64,000 nt of DNA from Tateyamaria omphalii (GCF_019802125.1 NZ_JAHVHT010000003.1:619750-683749), one strand, 5' to 3'. Counted from the first letter of the stretch, positions 1 to 10,437 are shown. Translations and numbers: made by a program. Notes: generated from the letters alone by a model not told the origin.

Positions 1-514
1 TGTAAAGGGTGGAGCCAAAGGCCGCCTGATCGGAATACAGGCTGTCCGTGTGGTCGATGGACACGGTGACGTAACCCTTCGAGGCCAGGTTCTCACCCAA
101 ATGGCTCATCAGGTAGCGGTTGCCGGGATAGCCGTGGCTGATGATGACCAACGGATAGCGGGTGCCGCTTGCCGGGGTTGCATCACGGGCGGCTCGACCG
201 GTCAACGTGACTTCTGTTGCACCGTCACGCAGCATCGCGGTGTATGAGCCACCCTGTTCGGTGCCTTCCGCCGCCGGATACCAGACTTCCAGCGTCAGGG
301 GGCGGTCGTATCTTGGGATGACACCCTCGTCGACATTCAGCACATCGACACTGTCCGGGATCGTCACCTCGAGGGTTTGCACACCGATGGGCAACGGGCC
401 GTAAGGTGCAAGTTCAGGGGCATCAGGCCGGATCTGGTCAATCGGATTGCCTGCAACGCCACCAGCCGCAAGAGTTGTGGCAAGGGCCAAAGCAGGGGTG
501 CGAAGCGCAGTCAT
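1..514 (-). CDS. Exported alpha/beta hydrolase, N-terminal part (runs off left edge)
   Basis: Only the first 171 codons are in the window. The start is ATG at 514 with AAGGA upstream on the minus strand. A short hydrophobic Ala-rich stretch (residues 5-20) looks like a signal peptide. After it come a beta-rich segment with the phrase EVWYPAA and a nucleophile-elbow-side motif SHGYPGNR followed by YVTVSIDH. This resembles dienelactone-hydrolase-like or platelet-activating-factor-acetylhydrolase-like secreted esterases, whose oxyanion region reads HGxxG. The catalytic serine, Asp and His would lie beyond the edge, so activity cannot be judged. It is divergent from the DUF1007 gene at 701. Confidence 0.7.
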   Translation of the reverse strand, partial: MTALRTPALALATTLAAGGVAGNPIDQIRPDAPELAPYGPLPIGVQTLEVTIPDSVDVLNVDEGVIPRYDRPLTLEVWYPAAEGTEQGGSYTAMLRDGATEVTLTGRAARDATPASGTRYPLVIISHGYPGNRYLMSHLGENLASKGYVTVSIDHTDSLYSDQAAFGSTLY

Positions 515-700
515 CAAGAAATCCTTTGGCAAATTCAACCTGTGGTAACACGTTCGTAAACGATAACGCCACTGTGACAGAGCTATTTCCGAGTGCAAGC
601 AGTGTCTCGTGCTGCAATCCTGGGATGCAATGCAGCGCAGCTTCGCGCAGATGGCAGATCGGGGTTGAGGCCGCACCCGCCTGCGCCTAAGTCTGGTCTC

Positions 701-1336
701 ATGCGGTTCATGCGCTCACTCGCCCTCGCGTCGGCCATTGCCTTGCCCGCCACCATGGTGGCGGCACACCCACATGTGTTCGTGGACACGAAACTGCGGG
801 TGGTGGTTGGCGATGACGGTGTCTTTCAAGGGGTCGAGGTGCAGTGGACCTATGACGACTTCTATTCCCTGCTGCTGCTGACCGATTATGGTCTCGACAA
901 TGATGGCGATGGTCGCTTGACCGAGAACGAGCTGCGGCGTCTCGATGGGTTCGACCTGCAGTGGATCGCCGGGTTCGAAGGTGACAGCTACGCGCTTCGG
1001 AACGGCAAGACGGTCAAGCTCGGCAAACCGCAGGGGCGCGGGACCTCGGTAGAAGCGGGGCGGATCACCACCGTGCATTTCCGGCCGGCCAAGGCAACAG
1101 CGGACGGTCTGGTGCTCAAGGCCTACGACCCGACATTCTACACGGCCTACGATCTGATCGGCCCCGTTGCGGTCGAAGGGCCATGCAACGCCGCGATCCA
1201 GCCTGCCGACCTGGATGCAGCCTACACCCTGGTCGAGGAGTTGCTCTACGCCACCCCGTCAGCAGAGGTCGAGGATGCCTATCCAGAGGTGGGTGAAGCC
1301 TTTGCCGACACGGTCACGCTGTCATGCTCTGGCTGA
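701..1336 (+). CDS. DUF1007 family periplasmic protein
   Basis: 211 residues. The ATG at 701 is preferred because the protein then begins with a signal peptide (MRFMRSLALASAIALPATMVAA, cut after about residue 22) and continues HPHVFVDTKLRVV, the typical His-rich mature start of DUF1007 proteins. An acidic EF-hand-like stretch LDNDGDGRLTENE is present near residue 65. DUF1007 proteins usually sit beside NicO-type nickel/cobalt exporters and are thought to be their periplasmic partner. Here the stop codon overlaps the next gene by 13 bases, which supports coupled expression. The metal specificity is not visible in the sequence. Confidence 0.85.
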   Translation: MRFMRSLALASAIALPATMVAAHPHVFVDTKLRVVVGDDGVFQGVEVQWTYDDFYSLLLLTDYGLDNDGDGRLTENELRRLDGFDLQWIAGFEGDSYALRNGKTVKLGKPQGRGTSVEAGRITTVHFRPAKATADGLVLKAYDPTFYTAYDLIGPVAVEGPCNAAIQPADLDAAYTLVEELLYATPSAEVEDAYPEVGEAFADTVTLSCSG

Positions 1337-2214
1337 GGATCGGCGTTCTTCTGACCGTCGTTGCGGCACTGCTCTGGCTCTTCGGCTTTGGCGGTGCTTC
1401 GGACATCGGTCAATGGGCCGCGGCGCAACAGCGTGACGCGCAGAATGCGCTGGCGGGCGGGCTGCGCGCGGTCCGTGCGGGCGAGCCGGGGGCCTGGCTC
1501 GGCCTGATGGGCCTCTGCGGCGCATACGGCTTCTTCCACGCTGCGGGGCCGGGACATGGCAAGCTGGTGATCGGCGGGTATGGCGCGGCCGAGCAGGTGA
1601 CGGCCTGGCGGCTGTCATGGCTCGCCGTGGCCTCGTCTCTGGCGCAGGCGCTGGCGGCGATTGTCCTCGTGACACTCGGCGCCTTTGTGCTGGGCTGGGG
1701 ACGGACGGAAATGACGGATACCGCCGAAAAGGTGCTTGCGCCCGCAAGCTATATCGCGATTGCGCTTGTTGGGCTGTGGCTGGTGGTGCGCGGCCTGCGC
1801 CGCGCGCGTGGCGCGCGCACGCACGCGCACGAGATCGATGATCACGGGCATTGCAGCACCTGCGGCCATGCACATGCGCCAACGCCGGCGCAGGCAGCGG
1901 CGGTAACGTCCTGGCGCGACGCAGCGGCCATCATCGGCTCCATCGCGATCCGGCCCTGTACGGGGGCGGTCTTCCTCCTGATTCTGTGCTTCGGCCTCGG
2001 CATTCCGCTTGCGGGGATTGCCGGAGCCTTTGTCATGGGCCTTGGCACAGCCAGCGTGACGGTGCTGGTGGCGCTCGCCGCCGTCGGGGCACGCCAATCG
2101 ACCTTTGCAGGTTGGTCCGGGGCAGGGGCCGTGCGCGCCATGGGGCTGATCGAGGTCGTGGCCGGTGCCCTGATCGCCCTGATCGCCACGACGCTGGTCC
2201 TGCCGCTGCTCTGA
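1324..2214 (+). CDS. NicO/RcnA-type nickel-cobalt transporter
   Basis: 296 residues, an integral inner-membrane protein with about six hydrophobic segments. The membrane motif FFHAAGPGHGKLVIGGY matches the conserved HxxGPGHGK signature of the NicO/RcnA family. A cytoplasmic loop near residues 160-190 is rich in His and Cys (THAHEIDDHGHCSTCGHAHA), as expected for transition-metal binding. A second conserved piece, RPCTGAVFLLIL, follows. Family members export (RcnA) or move Ni2+/Co2+. It overlaps the DUF1007 gene and probably works with it. No metal-responsive regulator is adjacent, so control is unknown. Confidence 0.88.
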   Translation: MLWLRIGVLLTVVAALLWLFGFGGASDIGQWAAAQQRDAQNALAGGLRAVRAGEPGAWLGLMGLCGAYGFFHAAGPGHGKLVIGGYGAAEQVTAWRLSWLAVASSLAQALAAIVLVTLGAFVLGWGRTEMTDTAEKVLAPASYIAIALVGLWLVVRGLRRARGARTHAHEIDDHGHCSTCGHAHAPTPAQAAAVTSWRDAAAIIGSIAIRPCTGAVFLLILCFGLGIPLAGIAGAFVMGLGTASVTVLVALAAVGARQSTFAGWSGAGAVRAMGLIEVVAGALIALIATTLVLPLL

Positions 2215-2297
2215 TCGACGGCCCCGAAGGGCGGCATCCCGTCACCAGCATCACGCGAGGTCTTCACTTGCTCAAAAAGCAGGCGTAAGGGTGGAGC

Positions 2298-3695
2298 ATG
2301 TCCACCCAGCAGATGTCATATCTGGCCCACACACGTGCGGTCCTTGTCCTCGGTCTGCCGCTCATCGGCGGGCATCTCGGGCAGGTGGCGATTGGCGTGA
2401 CGGATACGGTCATGCTCGGCTGGTACGGGGTGGAGGAACTCGCGGCGCTCGGGGTCGCGGGCAGCTTGTTTTTTGTTCTGTTCCTGATGGGGTCCGGCTT
2501 TGCCTGGGCGGTCATGCCCATGGTGGCCTCCTTCCATGCGGAAAGGGACGAGACCAACCTGCGGCGCGCCACGCGCATGGGGATTTGGCTGAGCCTCGGC
2601 TTTGCCGTGCTGGCCCTGCCGGTGATGTTGATGTCCGAACGGGTACTCTTGGCACTGGGGCAGACCGAACAGGTGGCGGCACTTGGGGCCGACTACCTCT
2701 CCATCGCGGGCTGGGGGATCGTGCCCGCGCTGATGGTGATGGCGATCAAGAGCTATCTTGCTGCCCTCGAGCGGACGCAGATCGTGCTCTGGATCACACT
2801 GATCGCGGCGCTGGCCAATGCGCTTGCGAATTACGCCTTCATCTTCGGCAATTGGGGCGCTCCGGCCTGGGGTATCGCAGGGGCTGCCGTGGCGTCGCTT
2901 GTGACCCAGTTCGTGATGCTGGCGGGGATCGTCGGTTACGCGCTGATCGCACTGCCGCAACACCAGCTGTTCAAGCGCTTCTGGCGCCCCGATTGGGAGA
3001 TGCTGGGCCGGGTTTTCCGGCTCGGCTGGCCCATCGGGCTGACCAATCTGAGCGAAGTGGGCCTCTTTGCCGCCTCCGCATTCATGATGGGCTGGCTGGG
3101 AACGATCCCGCTTGCGGCCCATAACATCGCGCTGCAATTGGCCTCGATCACGTTCATGGTGCATCTGGGGCTCAGCAACGTGGCGACGATCCGGGCAGGC
3201 AACGCCTATGGGCGCGGCGACCTCGACCACATGCTGCGCGGCGCACGCACAGTCATTGTGATGAGCCTGGCCATGGCGCTGGCCACGATCATCCTGTTCA
3301 TCGCGCTGCCCGAGCCGCTGATTTCCCTGTTCATGGAACGGGACGAGCCAGCGCGGGACCAGATCCTCGAGATCGGGATTGTCCTTCTGGCCCTCGCGGC
3401 GCTGTTCCAGCTTGTGGACGGGGCGCAGGTGATTGCGCTGGGGCTCTTGCGCGGGGTGCAGGACACGACTGTGCCCATGGTGCTGGCGGCAGTCTCCTAC
3501 TGGCTGGTGGGCATGCCCGCGTCTTACGTTCTGGGCTTTGTTCTGGGGTGGGGCGGGGCAGGGGTCTGGCTGGGCCTCGTGCTGGGGTTGGCCTGTGCCG
3601 GTGTCGCACTCATGTGGCGCTTCTGGGCTGTATCGGTGCCTGCTCTGCGTCAGCCGAAGCGCGCGGCGGCGGTCTCCACCCCGCAGGCGGGGTGA
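2298..3695 (+). CDS. MATE family efflux transporter
   Basis: 465 residues with about 12 hydrophobic segments, the standard MATE length and topology. The N-terminal half contains the family pattern LIGGHLGQVAIGVTDTVMLG, and each half repeats the fold. MATE proteins expel cationic drugs or metabolites using Na+ or H+ gradients. The start ATG follows GTGGAGC. The gene stands about 80 bases after the NicO gene on the same strand and converges with the RTX gene on the other strand, leaving 16 bases between stops. The substrate cannot be told. Confidence 0.9.
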   Translation: MSTQQMSYLAHTRAVLVLGLPLIGGHLGQVAIGVTDTVMLGWYGVEELAALGVAGSLFFVLFLMGSGFAWAVMPMVASFHAERDETNLRRATRMGIWLSLGFAVLALPVMLMSERVLLALGQTEQVAALGADYLSIAGWGIVPALMVMAIKSYLAALERTQIVLWITLIAALANALANYAFIFGNWGAPAWGIAGAAVASLVTQFVMLAGIVGYALIALPQHQLFKRFWRPDWEMLGRVFRLGWPIGLTNLSEVGLFAASAFMMGWLGTIPLAAHNIALQLASITFMVHLGLSNVATIRAGNAYGRGDLDHMLRGARTVIVMSLAMALATIILFIALPEPLISLFMERDEPARDQILEIGIVLLALAALFQLVDGAQVIALGLLRGVQDTTVPMVLAAVSYWLVGMPASYVLGFVLGWGGAGVWLGLVLGLACAGVALMWRFWAVSVPALRQPKRAAAVSTPQAG

Positions 3696-3711
3696 AGACC
3701 AGCGTTCGCAG

Positions 3712-5412
3712 TCACAAAATGAAGTCTGCCGCTTCGACTGCGTTTACCCATTCAAGCTCGATCATCTCGTCGGCATTGCCATCGCCATCGCTGTCGATCT
3801 GCACGAAGTCCCCGTCAAACAACACTTCGGCCTGCGTGCCCGAGAACGTGTCCCCCTCGACAAAGGTCAACCCGCCGAATGCAGTCAGATCCAGCTTGTC
3901 GATGATCGACGTAAAGCCGCGGATCACGTCCATCGACGCCTCGGTCACGCCGCTGTCACCGGGATTGAAGACAAATATGTCGCGTGCTTCGATGTCCTCG
4001 TAATCCAGCAGCACATCGGCACCGGCACGCCCGGCGATGACATCCTCGCCATTGCCGCCCGACACGGTGTCATTGCCCTTGCCGCCCGACAGCGTGTCGG
4101 CCCCGTCACCGCCATGCATGTCATCGGCGCCATCACCGCCCGACAGGCGGTCATCGCCCGCATCCCCGCGCATGCTGTCATTGCCGCCATCGCCGATCAG
4201 ACGGTCATCATCATCGCCGCCGCGCAACGTGTCGTTGCCTGATCCGCCAAAAAGACTGTCGGACCCTTCCTGCCCGCCAAGCGAATCGTCGCCCGCCGCG
4301 CCCAGCAAGGTATCGTTGCCCAGACCGCCATTCGCCGTGTCATCGCCCGAACCGGCATCAATCCGGTCATTGCCCGCCGCGCCATAGGCGTCGTCGTCGC
4401 CCGCGTTCATCCATATGTTGTCGTTTCCGTCGCCACCATCGGCCCGGTCGTTGCCGCGTCCGCCGAACATACGGTCATCGCCTTCGTTGCCCCAGACACG
4501 GTCATCCCCGTCGTCGCCCGCCAGAAAGTCATCGCCGGTGCCGCCAGAAACGGTGTCGTCATCGTCACCACCGCGCAGCGTGTCATTCCCGGCATCGCCA
4601 TAAAGCTTGTCTTCACCGGCGCCGCCTTCGATCCGGTCCTTGCCATCGCCACCCCCGAGGGTGTCGTTCCCGTCCTCGCCGTACAGCCGGTCATGGCCCG
4701 CGTCGCCGTTCATTTGGTCGTTGCCCGCGCCACCATAGAGACGGTCATTGCCGTCACCACCACCGGCGCGGTCATTGCCGTCGCCTGCATAGATGCGATC
4801 ATTGCCGGCATCCGCCCAGATCCTGTCATCTCCGCCCCAGGCCTGAAAGATCTCATCATGGCCGATGGCCAGATCAAAGCTGTAATGGCCCGAATGCAGG
4901 GTTTCGCCCTCTTCGGTGCCATAGACACGGTTCTGGCCGTTGACGAAAAAGTTCATCCAACCGGCCACATCCTCGACCGTCTCGTTGGCATCGCCGTCTT
5001 CGTTCTGGAACCGGCCGTCCACAATGGCAAAGCCCACGTGATAGATGGCGTCCGCAACGGTGTCTATGAAATCTCGCCCCTGAAAGATGTAAGCGCCGCC
5101 GTCGCCCTGGACCAGGTGAAACCCGGTTTCGAGATTGCCCTCATCATCGCCGTGGCCTTCGATGAAGGACGCGTAGAGCGCGGGATTGGCGCGGATATGC
5201 GCCGACAAAATGACAAGATCATCCGGCGTCAGCTTGCCATCCCGATTGACGCCGGTGGCTGCTATCGCCTGCGCAATGACGTCGTTCATCTGACGGGCGG
5301 CGTTGGCCCCCTGCTGTATCTCTGACGGAATGACATTGGCGATCAGACCGGGATCGGCTTCGGTCAGCTCGGTAATGGTTTCAAGGGACAAGGGGGGTGT
5401 GATGGCTGGCAT
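3712..5412 (-). CDS. RTX calcium-binding exoprotein with 31 nonapeptide repeats
   Basis: 566 residues. The start is set at 5412 by a clear AAAGGAG eight bases upstream; a longer frame to 5469 lacks one. Residues 1-180 are a non-repeat head with an EF-hand-like loop ([11 protein letters not shown]). About 31 tandem GGxGxDxxx units follow, the Ca2+-binding parallel beta-roll of RTX proteins. The C terminus ([11 protein letters not shown] to the end, about 90 residues, closing in DFIL) resembles the serralysin C-terminal domain that carries the uncleaved type I secretion signal. No catalytic HExxH is present, so it is not a protease. No type I secretion genes are in the window. Confidence 0.9.
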   Translation of the reverse strand: MPAITPPLSLETITELTEADPGLIANVIPSEIQQGANAARQMNDVIAQAIAATGVNRDGKLTPDDLVILSAHIRANPALYASFIEGHGDDEGNLETGFHLVQGDGGAYIFQGRDFIDTVADAIYHVGFAIVDGRFQNEDGDANETVEDVAGWMNFFVNGQNRVYGTEEGETLHSGHYSFDLAIGHDEIFQAWGGDDRIWADAGNDRIYAGDGNDRAGGGDGNDRLYGGAGNDQMNGDAGHDRLYGEDGNDTLGGGDGKDRIEGGAGEDKLYGDAGNDTLRGGDDDDTVSGGTGDDFLAGDDGDDRVWGNEGDDRMFGGRGNDRADGGDGNDNIWMNAGDDDAYGAAGNDRIDAGSGDDTANGGLGNDTLLGAAGDDSLGGQEGSDSLFGGSGNDTLRGGDDDDRLIGDGGNDSMRGDAGDDRLSGGDGADDMHGGDGADTLSGGKGNDTVSGGNGEDVIAGRAGADVLLDYEDIEARDIFVFNPGDSGVTEASMDVIRGFTSIIDKLDLTAFGGLTFVEGDTFSGTQAEVLFDGDFVQIDSDGDGNADEMIELEWVNAVEAADFIL

Positions 5413-5580
5413 GACGCTGGCTCCTTTGTTCGTACACGTTCCGCCCCTTGCATACGCCAGCTCTGACACGAAGCGAGGTGAGCGCAGCGTTCCGGTATCG
5501 GCGGAGTTCCGTCGAAAACCGGCGAAAACTACACATAACTTCGGTCGGGAATTGCCGCACGCAAACGGATGCGCACGGGG

Positions 5581-5997
5581 TCAGGACGCGGAGCCGTTTC
5601 CCTTGATCAGGCGGTCCGCCTTTTTACGCACCAGCACCGACCGCAGATCGTGCATCGCCAGCAGCAGCGCGTCGGTGACATTCTCCAACTGCTCATCCGT
5701 CGCCCGGCTTTGCGCCCATTGGGTCGTCAGGTTCAGATAGTCCACCGCCCGGTGAATGTCGTCGATGTCACGATGGGCCAGCACCTCGGCCCGGTCCTCC
5801 ATCCACGCCTCGATCCGCGCCAGATCATCAGGTGACAGTGTTCGGTCACCATGGGGCTTGATCTCGCCATTGCGGATATTCACGACCGCGATCTGGTCCA
5901 TCTCGATGCGGCGCTGGCGGTTCTCGGTGTCCACCCGAAACACAGCAGCGCCGTTCTCACGCACACGGAAGTAGTAGTCAGGAAGCTCCGCGCCCAT
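5581..5997 (-). CDS. Conserved hypothetical protein
   Basis: 138 residues, soluble, no signal peptide. The N-terminal third reads as a small beta-rich unit (DYYFRVRENGAAVFRVDT, then IAVVNIRNGEI). The rest is strongly helical and charged, with a run of HRDIDDIHRAVDYLN. I do not recognise the family. It begins 13 bases after the stop of the aminotransferase gene on the same strand, so the two are probably co-transcribed. Function unknown. Confidence 0.7.
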   Translation of the reverse strand: MGAELPDYYFRVRENGAAVFRVDTENRQRRIEMDQIAVVNIRNGEIKPHGDRTLSPDDLARIEAWMEDRAEVLAHRDIDDIHRAVDYLNLTTQWAQSRATDEQLENVTDALLLAMHDLRSVLVRKKADRLIKGNGSAS

Positions 5998-6010
5998 TGC
6001 CCGTCCCTCG

Positions 6011-7228
<1,218 letters not shown>

Positions 7229-7303
7229 CTAGCGCGGTATCCAGCCCCTCATAGGCGGCACCTCGGACGCGATCAAGCGCAACGCCAAAAAGGAGACGAC
7301 CCT

Positions 7304-7702
7304 ATGGACGATCTACAGGACTGGTACAGCGCCGACGCGGCAACCTTTGGCGACCGTGTGGCAGGCGCGCGCGAACAGGCGGGCATGACGCAAAAACAGC
7401 TCGCCAAGCGGCTGGGCGTGCGTCTTGCGACCCTCAAATCCTGGGAAGACGACCTGAGCGAGCCCCGCGCCAACCGCCTGTCGATGATGGCTGGTCTGCT
7501 GAACGTCTCGATGATGTGGCTGATCAACGGCGAAGGCGAAGGGCTCGACGCGCCGGTGGAGGAAGAGCCGCTGACCGCAGACATGCGCGACCTGCTGACC
7601 GAAGTGCGCGACATGCGCTCCGACATGCTGGCGCGGGCAGAGCAACTGGGACGTCTGGAAAAGAAACTCCGCGCCGCAATGCAGGCCCCCGCTGATGTCT
7701 GA
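7304..7702 (+). CDS. XRE-family helix-turn-helix regulator
   Basis: 132 residues. The start at 7304 has AAGGAG nine bases upstream; an in-frame extension reaches back into the divergent aminotransferase gene and is rejected. Residues 14-70 form a Cro/CI-type helix-turn-helix (GMTQKQLAKRLGVRLATLKSWE). The C-terminal 45 residues are a charged helix, probably for dimerisation. It overlaps the SdhE gene by 8 bases, an arrangement that suggests translational coupling. The regulon is unknown. Confidence 0.88.
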   Translation: MDDLQDWYSADAATFGDRVAGAREQAGMTQKQLAKRLGVRLATLKSWEDDLSEPRANRLSMMAGLLNVSMMWLINGEGEGLDAPVEEEPLTADMRDLLTEVRDMRSDMLARAEQLGRLEKKLRAAMQAPADV

Positions 7703-7961
7703 CGAACCGCGCGAACACCGGCTCAAACGGCTGCACATGCGCTCCATGCGCCGCGGGATCAAGGAGATGGACCTGATCCTGTCGACCTATGCGGGCCGTC
7801 ATCTGTCGGGCATGACGGATGCCCAGCTTGATACCTATGACGCGATGCTGAACGAAAACGATCAGGATCTCTATCGCTGGGTCACGGGTCAAGAGGCCGC
7901 GCCGGACCATATCGCAGCCCTGATCGAAGATGTCTCACGCACGTTTCAGCCCGAAAAATAA
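7695..7961 (+). CDS. sdhE: FAD assembly factor SdhE (DUF339)
   Basis: 88 residues, the family's normal size. It has the conserved surface motif RRGIKEMD (the RGxxE element at R20-E24) needed for contact with the flavoprotein, and the downstream WVTG piece. SdhE helps covalent attachment of FAD to succinate dehydrogenase SdhA and fumarate reductase. It lies immediately after, and overlaps, the HTH gene rather than the sdh operon, which is not in the window. Confidence 0.88.
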   Translation: MSDEPREHRLKRLHMRSMRRGIKEMDLILSTYAGRHLSGMTDAQLDTYDAMLNENDQDLYRWVTGQEAAPDHIAALIEDVSRTFQPEK

Positions 7962-8039
7962 GGGCTCTGCTGCACTTAACTGAATATTTCCGAATCATCC
8001 CCATCTTCTGATCCGAGCAGATCAGGTCGGAGAAGACGG

Positions 8040-8561
8040 ATGAGCATTCAGGACCCCATTGGCCAGGTCCCCGGGATGGCCGAACGAAACGCAGCGAACG
8101 CGGGCTTCATGGTCGGGTATCTTGAGGCGCTGTCGCTGGTGGAGCGGTTGCACAGGTTGCTGCTGGACGTCATCAAGGACGAATTCGAACGTGTCGGGGT
8201 GCTGGAAATCAACGCGGTGCAGGCGCTCTTGCTGTTCAACATCGGCGATAACGAGGTGACGGCGGGCGAGCTGAAAAGCCGCGGCTACTACCAGGGCTCC
8301 AACGTCAGCTACAATCTCAAGAAGCTGGTCGAAATGGGCTACATGCACCACCAGCGGTGCGAGATTGACCGCCGCTCGGTGCGCGTCAAACTGACCGAAA
8401 AGGGGCGCAAGATCCGCGACGTGGTGAACGAATTGTTCCTGCGCCATGCCGAAGGGCTGCAATCCAAGGGGGTGCTCGGCCCCGAGGGGATCATCGACAT
8501 CACCGCATCGCTCAAGCGGATGGAACGGTACTGGACGGACCAGATCCGCTATATCTACTGA
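8040..8561 (+). CDS. ldtR: MarR-family regulator, LdtR-like
   Basis: 173 residues; the ATG follows GGAGAAGACGG. The fold is a winged helix: helical dimerisation region at 25-60, recognition region around TAGELKSRGYYQGSNVSYNLKKL, and the wing at RCEIDRRSVRVKLTEKGR. The phrase GSNVSYNLKKLVEMGYM resembles alphaproteobacterial LdtR proteins, known from Liberibacter and Sinorhizobium as regulators of an L,D-transpeptidase and stress tolerance. That assignment is by resemblance only; the target gene is not adjacent. Confidence 0.75.
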   Translation: MSIQDPIGQVPGMAERNAANAGFMVGYLEALSLVERLHRLLLDVIKDEFERVGVLEINAVQALLLFNIGDNEVTAGELKSRGYYQGSNVSYNLKKLVEMGYMHHQRCEIDRRSVRVKLTEKGRKIRDVVNELFLRHAEGLQSKGVLGPEGIIDITASLKRMERYWTDQIRYIY

Positions 8562-8564
8562 CCG

Positions 8565-9317
8565 CTACTTTGACGACGGGTCTGCATCGGGCACACGGGG
8601 CAGGGGCCCCTTGCCCAGAATGATCGTTTCCAACTCGCGCTCAAGTTTGCGTGCCATCGCAGCGGCATAGTCCTCGAACCCCAGCGCCGTTTCGACAAAG
8701 CTGTCAGAGCCGACGATGACGTTGTTCTGGAAATAGGCGGACAGGCTCGAAATCTCCGCCTGCCGCGCGTCACCGAAACTGGGCGCGTCCGCACCAATGA
8801 CCAGCGCATTGATCGTAATACCGGTGGGCGCCACTTCCGGCTTCACATCCACCGGCCTGATGCCCAGGTTCGACTTCCCGTCCCCAGAAATATCCAGCGT
8901 CAGCTTCCAGCAGTCCGACCGGTCCATCAGATGCGCCACACCCTCGCGCATGGCGAGGCCCAGTGCCGTGCCCGGGCTGGCCTGCCGCCGCTTGGTCGCG
9001 CGCAAATGGCCGATGACGGCATCAAGCGCAGGCGCGCTGTCGATGTCGGTCCACGGCAGGATCACGGCAGGGTCTTCCGGCCCGCTCCATTCGTAGACCA
9101 GCAGACTGACCGGCGCAGATGGCATCTGCAATAGAGCCTGCCGCACCCGTCCGCTGTCCAGTGCCTCGGCCAGCCCCTCCATCTGCAACTGATACTCCAG
9201 CGCATCAACCGACCCCGACACATCAAGCCCCAACGCCAGCGCCTGCCGACAGGCACCATGCGCACTGGCACCGATCATCGCCGCACAACAGGCCATGATC
9301 AGCGCGGCGCCCCTCAT
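8565..9317 (-). CDS. DUF1194 family exported vWA-like protein
   Basis: 250 residues with a signal peptide (to about residue 22) followed by the metal-ion-dependent adhesion motif ALGLDVSGSVD (D32-x-S34-x-S36) of von Willebrand A folds. Later conserved parts include YEWSG, DISGDGKSN and the C-terminal FVETALGFEDYAAAMARKLERELE. DUF1194 proteins are periplasmic and of unknown function. Its start overlaps the stop of the next upstream gene as ATGA, so both are translated from one transcript. It is a clear paralogue of that gene. Confidence 0.88.
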   Translation of the reverse strand: MRGAALIMACCAAMIGASAHGACRQALALGLDVSGSVDALEYQLQMEGLAEALDSGRVRQALLQMPSAPVSLLVYEWSGPEDPAVILPWTDIDSAPALDAVIGHLRATKRRQASPGTALGLAMREGVAHLMDRSDCWKLTLDISGDGKSNLGIRPVDVKPEVAPTGITINALVIGADAPSFGDARQAEISSLSAYFQNNVIVGSDSFVETALGFEDYAAAMARKLERELETIILGKGPLPRVPDADPSSK

Positions 9318-10042
9318 CCGCCGCGCTGTCCGGTGTCGAGACTGCCAATGATGGGCGGTGTCAACTCGCGCTCCAGCTTGCGGCGCATTGCGCGTTCGTA
9401 GTCTTCGAACCCCTGCGCCACTTCCAGAAACGCACCGGGGCCACGCAACACTTCGCTCTGGTAAAACTCGATCAGCATGGTTTCCGACGTAAACTCGGCC
9501 GCATTCACCACCAGCCCGTTCACCGTCACCTCGTCAAAGGCGAACTCGCGATAGGCAAGCTGCGGCCCGAACCCTTCGTTGTTCTGACCGTCACCTGCCA
9601 TGTCGATGGTGCGGTACAGGCATTCGGGCGCCCTCGCGAGCATCTCGGCGCCAAAGCCCAACGCATAGCCCATGGCGGTCGGAAATTCGTTATGCGACCG
9701 CTTGCTGGCCGCCACGGTCTCGGCGGCATCAAGCAAGGTGGCGGGGCTGTCGATCAGCGTCCAGTCCAGCACGACCTCCTGATTGTAGCGGCCCGACCAT
9801 TCATACACCGCCAGCGCCACCGGCGCGTCGACGGCAAAAAACGCGGCCCGCACCTCGGGCGCCGTCAGCGCGGCCACCAATCCGCCGCGCTGCAACTGGT
9901 CCTCTGTCGCATCGACAGAGGACGACACGTCCAGCGCCAAAAGCAGCGCAAGTCTGCACGCCGCGGCAGGGGACGCCGCAACGCACAAGGCCAGGCAGGC
10001 CGCGGTTCTTACCAATGGCCCGTGTTTTCCATGCTGGCCCAT
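9314..10042 (-). CDS. DUF1194 family exported vWA-like protein (paralogue)
   Basis: 242 residues with a signal peptide and MIDAS-type motif LALDVSSSVD (D38-x-S40-x-S42). It shares YEWSG, DMAGDGQNN and the ending FLEVAQGFEDYERAMRRKLEREL with its downstream neighbour, so the pair arose by tandem duplication. It overlaps the 3' end of the glyoxalase-like gene by 34 bases on the same strand. The ATG at 10042 has AGGAG too close to be ideal; an internal TTG start (codon 10) would shorten the overlap to 7 bases and is possible. Confidence 0.85.
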   Translation of the reverse strand: MGQHGKHGPLVRTAACLALCVAASPAAACRLALLLALDVSSSVDATEDQLQRGGLVAALTAPEVRAAFFAVDAPVALAVYEWSGRYNQEVVLDWTLIDSPATLLDAAETVAASKRSHNEFPTAMGYALGFGAEMLARAPECLYRTIDMAGDGQNNEGFGPQLAYREFAFDEVTVNGLVVNAAEFTSETMLIEFYQSEVLRGPGAFLEVAQGFEDYERAMRRKLERELTPPIIGSLDTGQRGG

Positions 10043-10437
10043 GGCTCCTGCGCGGGCAGGGCATCACCGGCCTGCAACAGCTCGATCGAGATATTGTCCG
10101 GCGACCGGACAAAGGCCATGTGGCCGTCGCGCGGCGGGCGGTTGATGGTCACACCATTGTCCATAAGGTGCTGACACATCTCGTAAATATTGTCGACGCG
10201 GTAAGCGAGGTGGCCAAAATGACGGCTGTCGCTGGGCAACTCATCGTCGCCATCCCAGTTATACGTCAACTCGACCGGGCACTCGGGTTGATCGGGCGGC
10301 GCCATGAAAATCAGCGAAAACCGCCCGCCTTCACTGTCGTGGCGCCGGGTCTCTTCCAGCCCCAACAGCTTGTAGAACGCCATCGAAGCGTCCAGGTCCT
10401 TCACCCGAACCATTGTGTGCAGATAGGTCAAAGCCAT
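10009..10437 (-). CDS. gloA: VOC-family lactoylglutathione lyase (glyoxalase I-like)
   Basis: 142 residues. ATG at 10437 is chosen over an upstream TTG because GGAG sits nine bases before it. The protein begins YLHTMVRVKDLDASMAFYKLLGLEE, a standard glyoxalase/bleomycin-resistance opening with the metal-ligand His. It continues with VELTYNW and HFGHLAYRVDNIYEMC and ends at SPDNISIELLQ, which carries the last metal-ligand Glu. These positions match glyoxalase I, which converts the methylglyoxal-glutathione hemithioacetal to lactoylglutathione. It is the first gene of a minus-strand set with the two DUF1194 genes. Confidence 0.88.
   Translation of the reverse strand: MALTYLHTMVRVKDLDASMAFYKLLGLEETRRHDSEGGRFSLIFMAPPDQPECPVELTYNWDGDDELPSDSRHFGHLAYRVDNIYEMCQHLMDNGVTINRPPRDGHMAFVRSPDNISIELLQAGDALPAQEPWASMENTGHW

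Noticed and set aside
543..573. Imperfect dyad GTGG...CCAC before the DUF1007 gene as a Zur or nickel-repressor site
   Set aside because: Only the outer four bases and scattered inner positions match, so it is not distinguishable from chance.
4693..5325. Long plus-strand frame opposite the RTX gene, rich in Val/Ala
   Set aside because: It is the complementary reading of the repetitive RTX codons; the minus-strand gene has full family structure and a good ribosome binding site.
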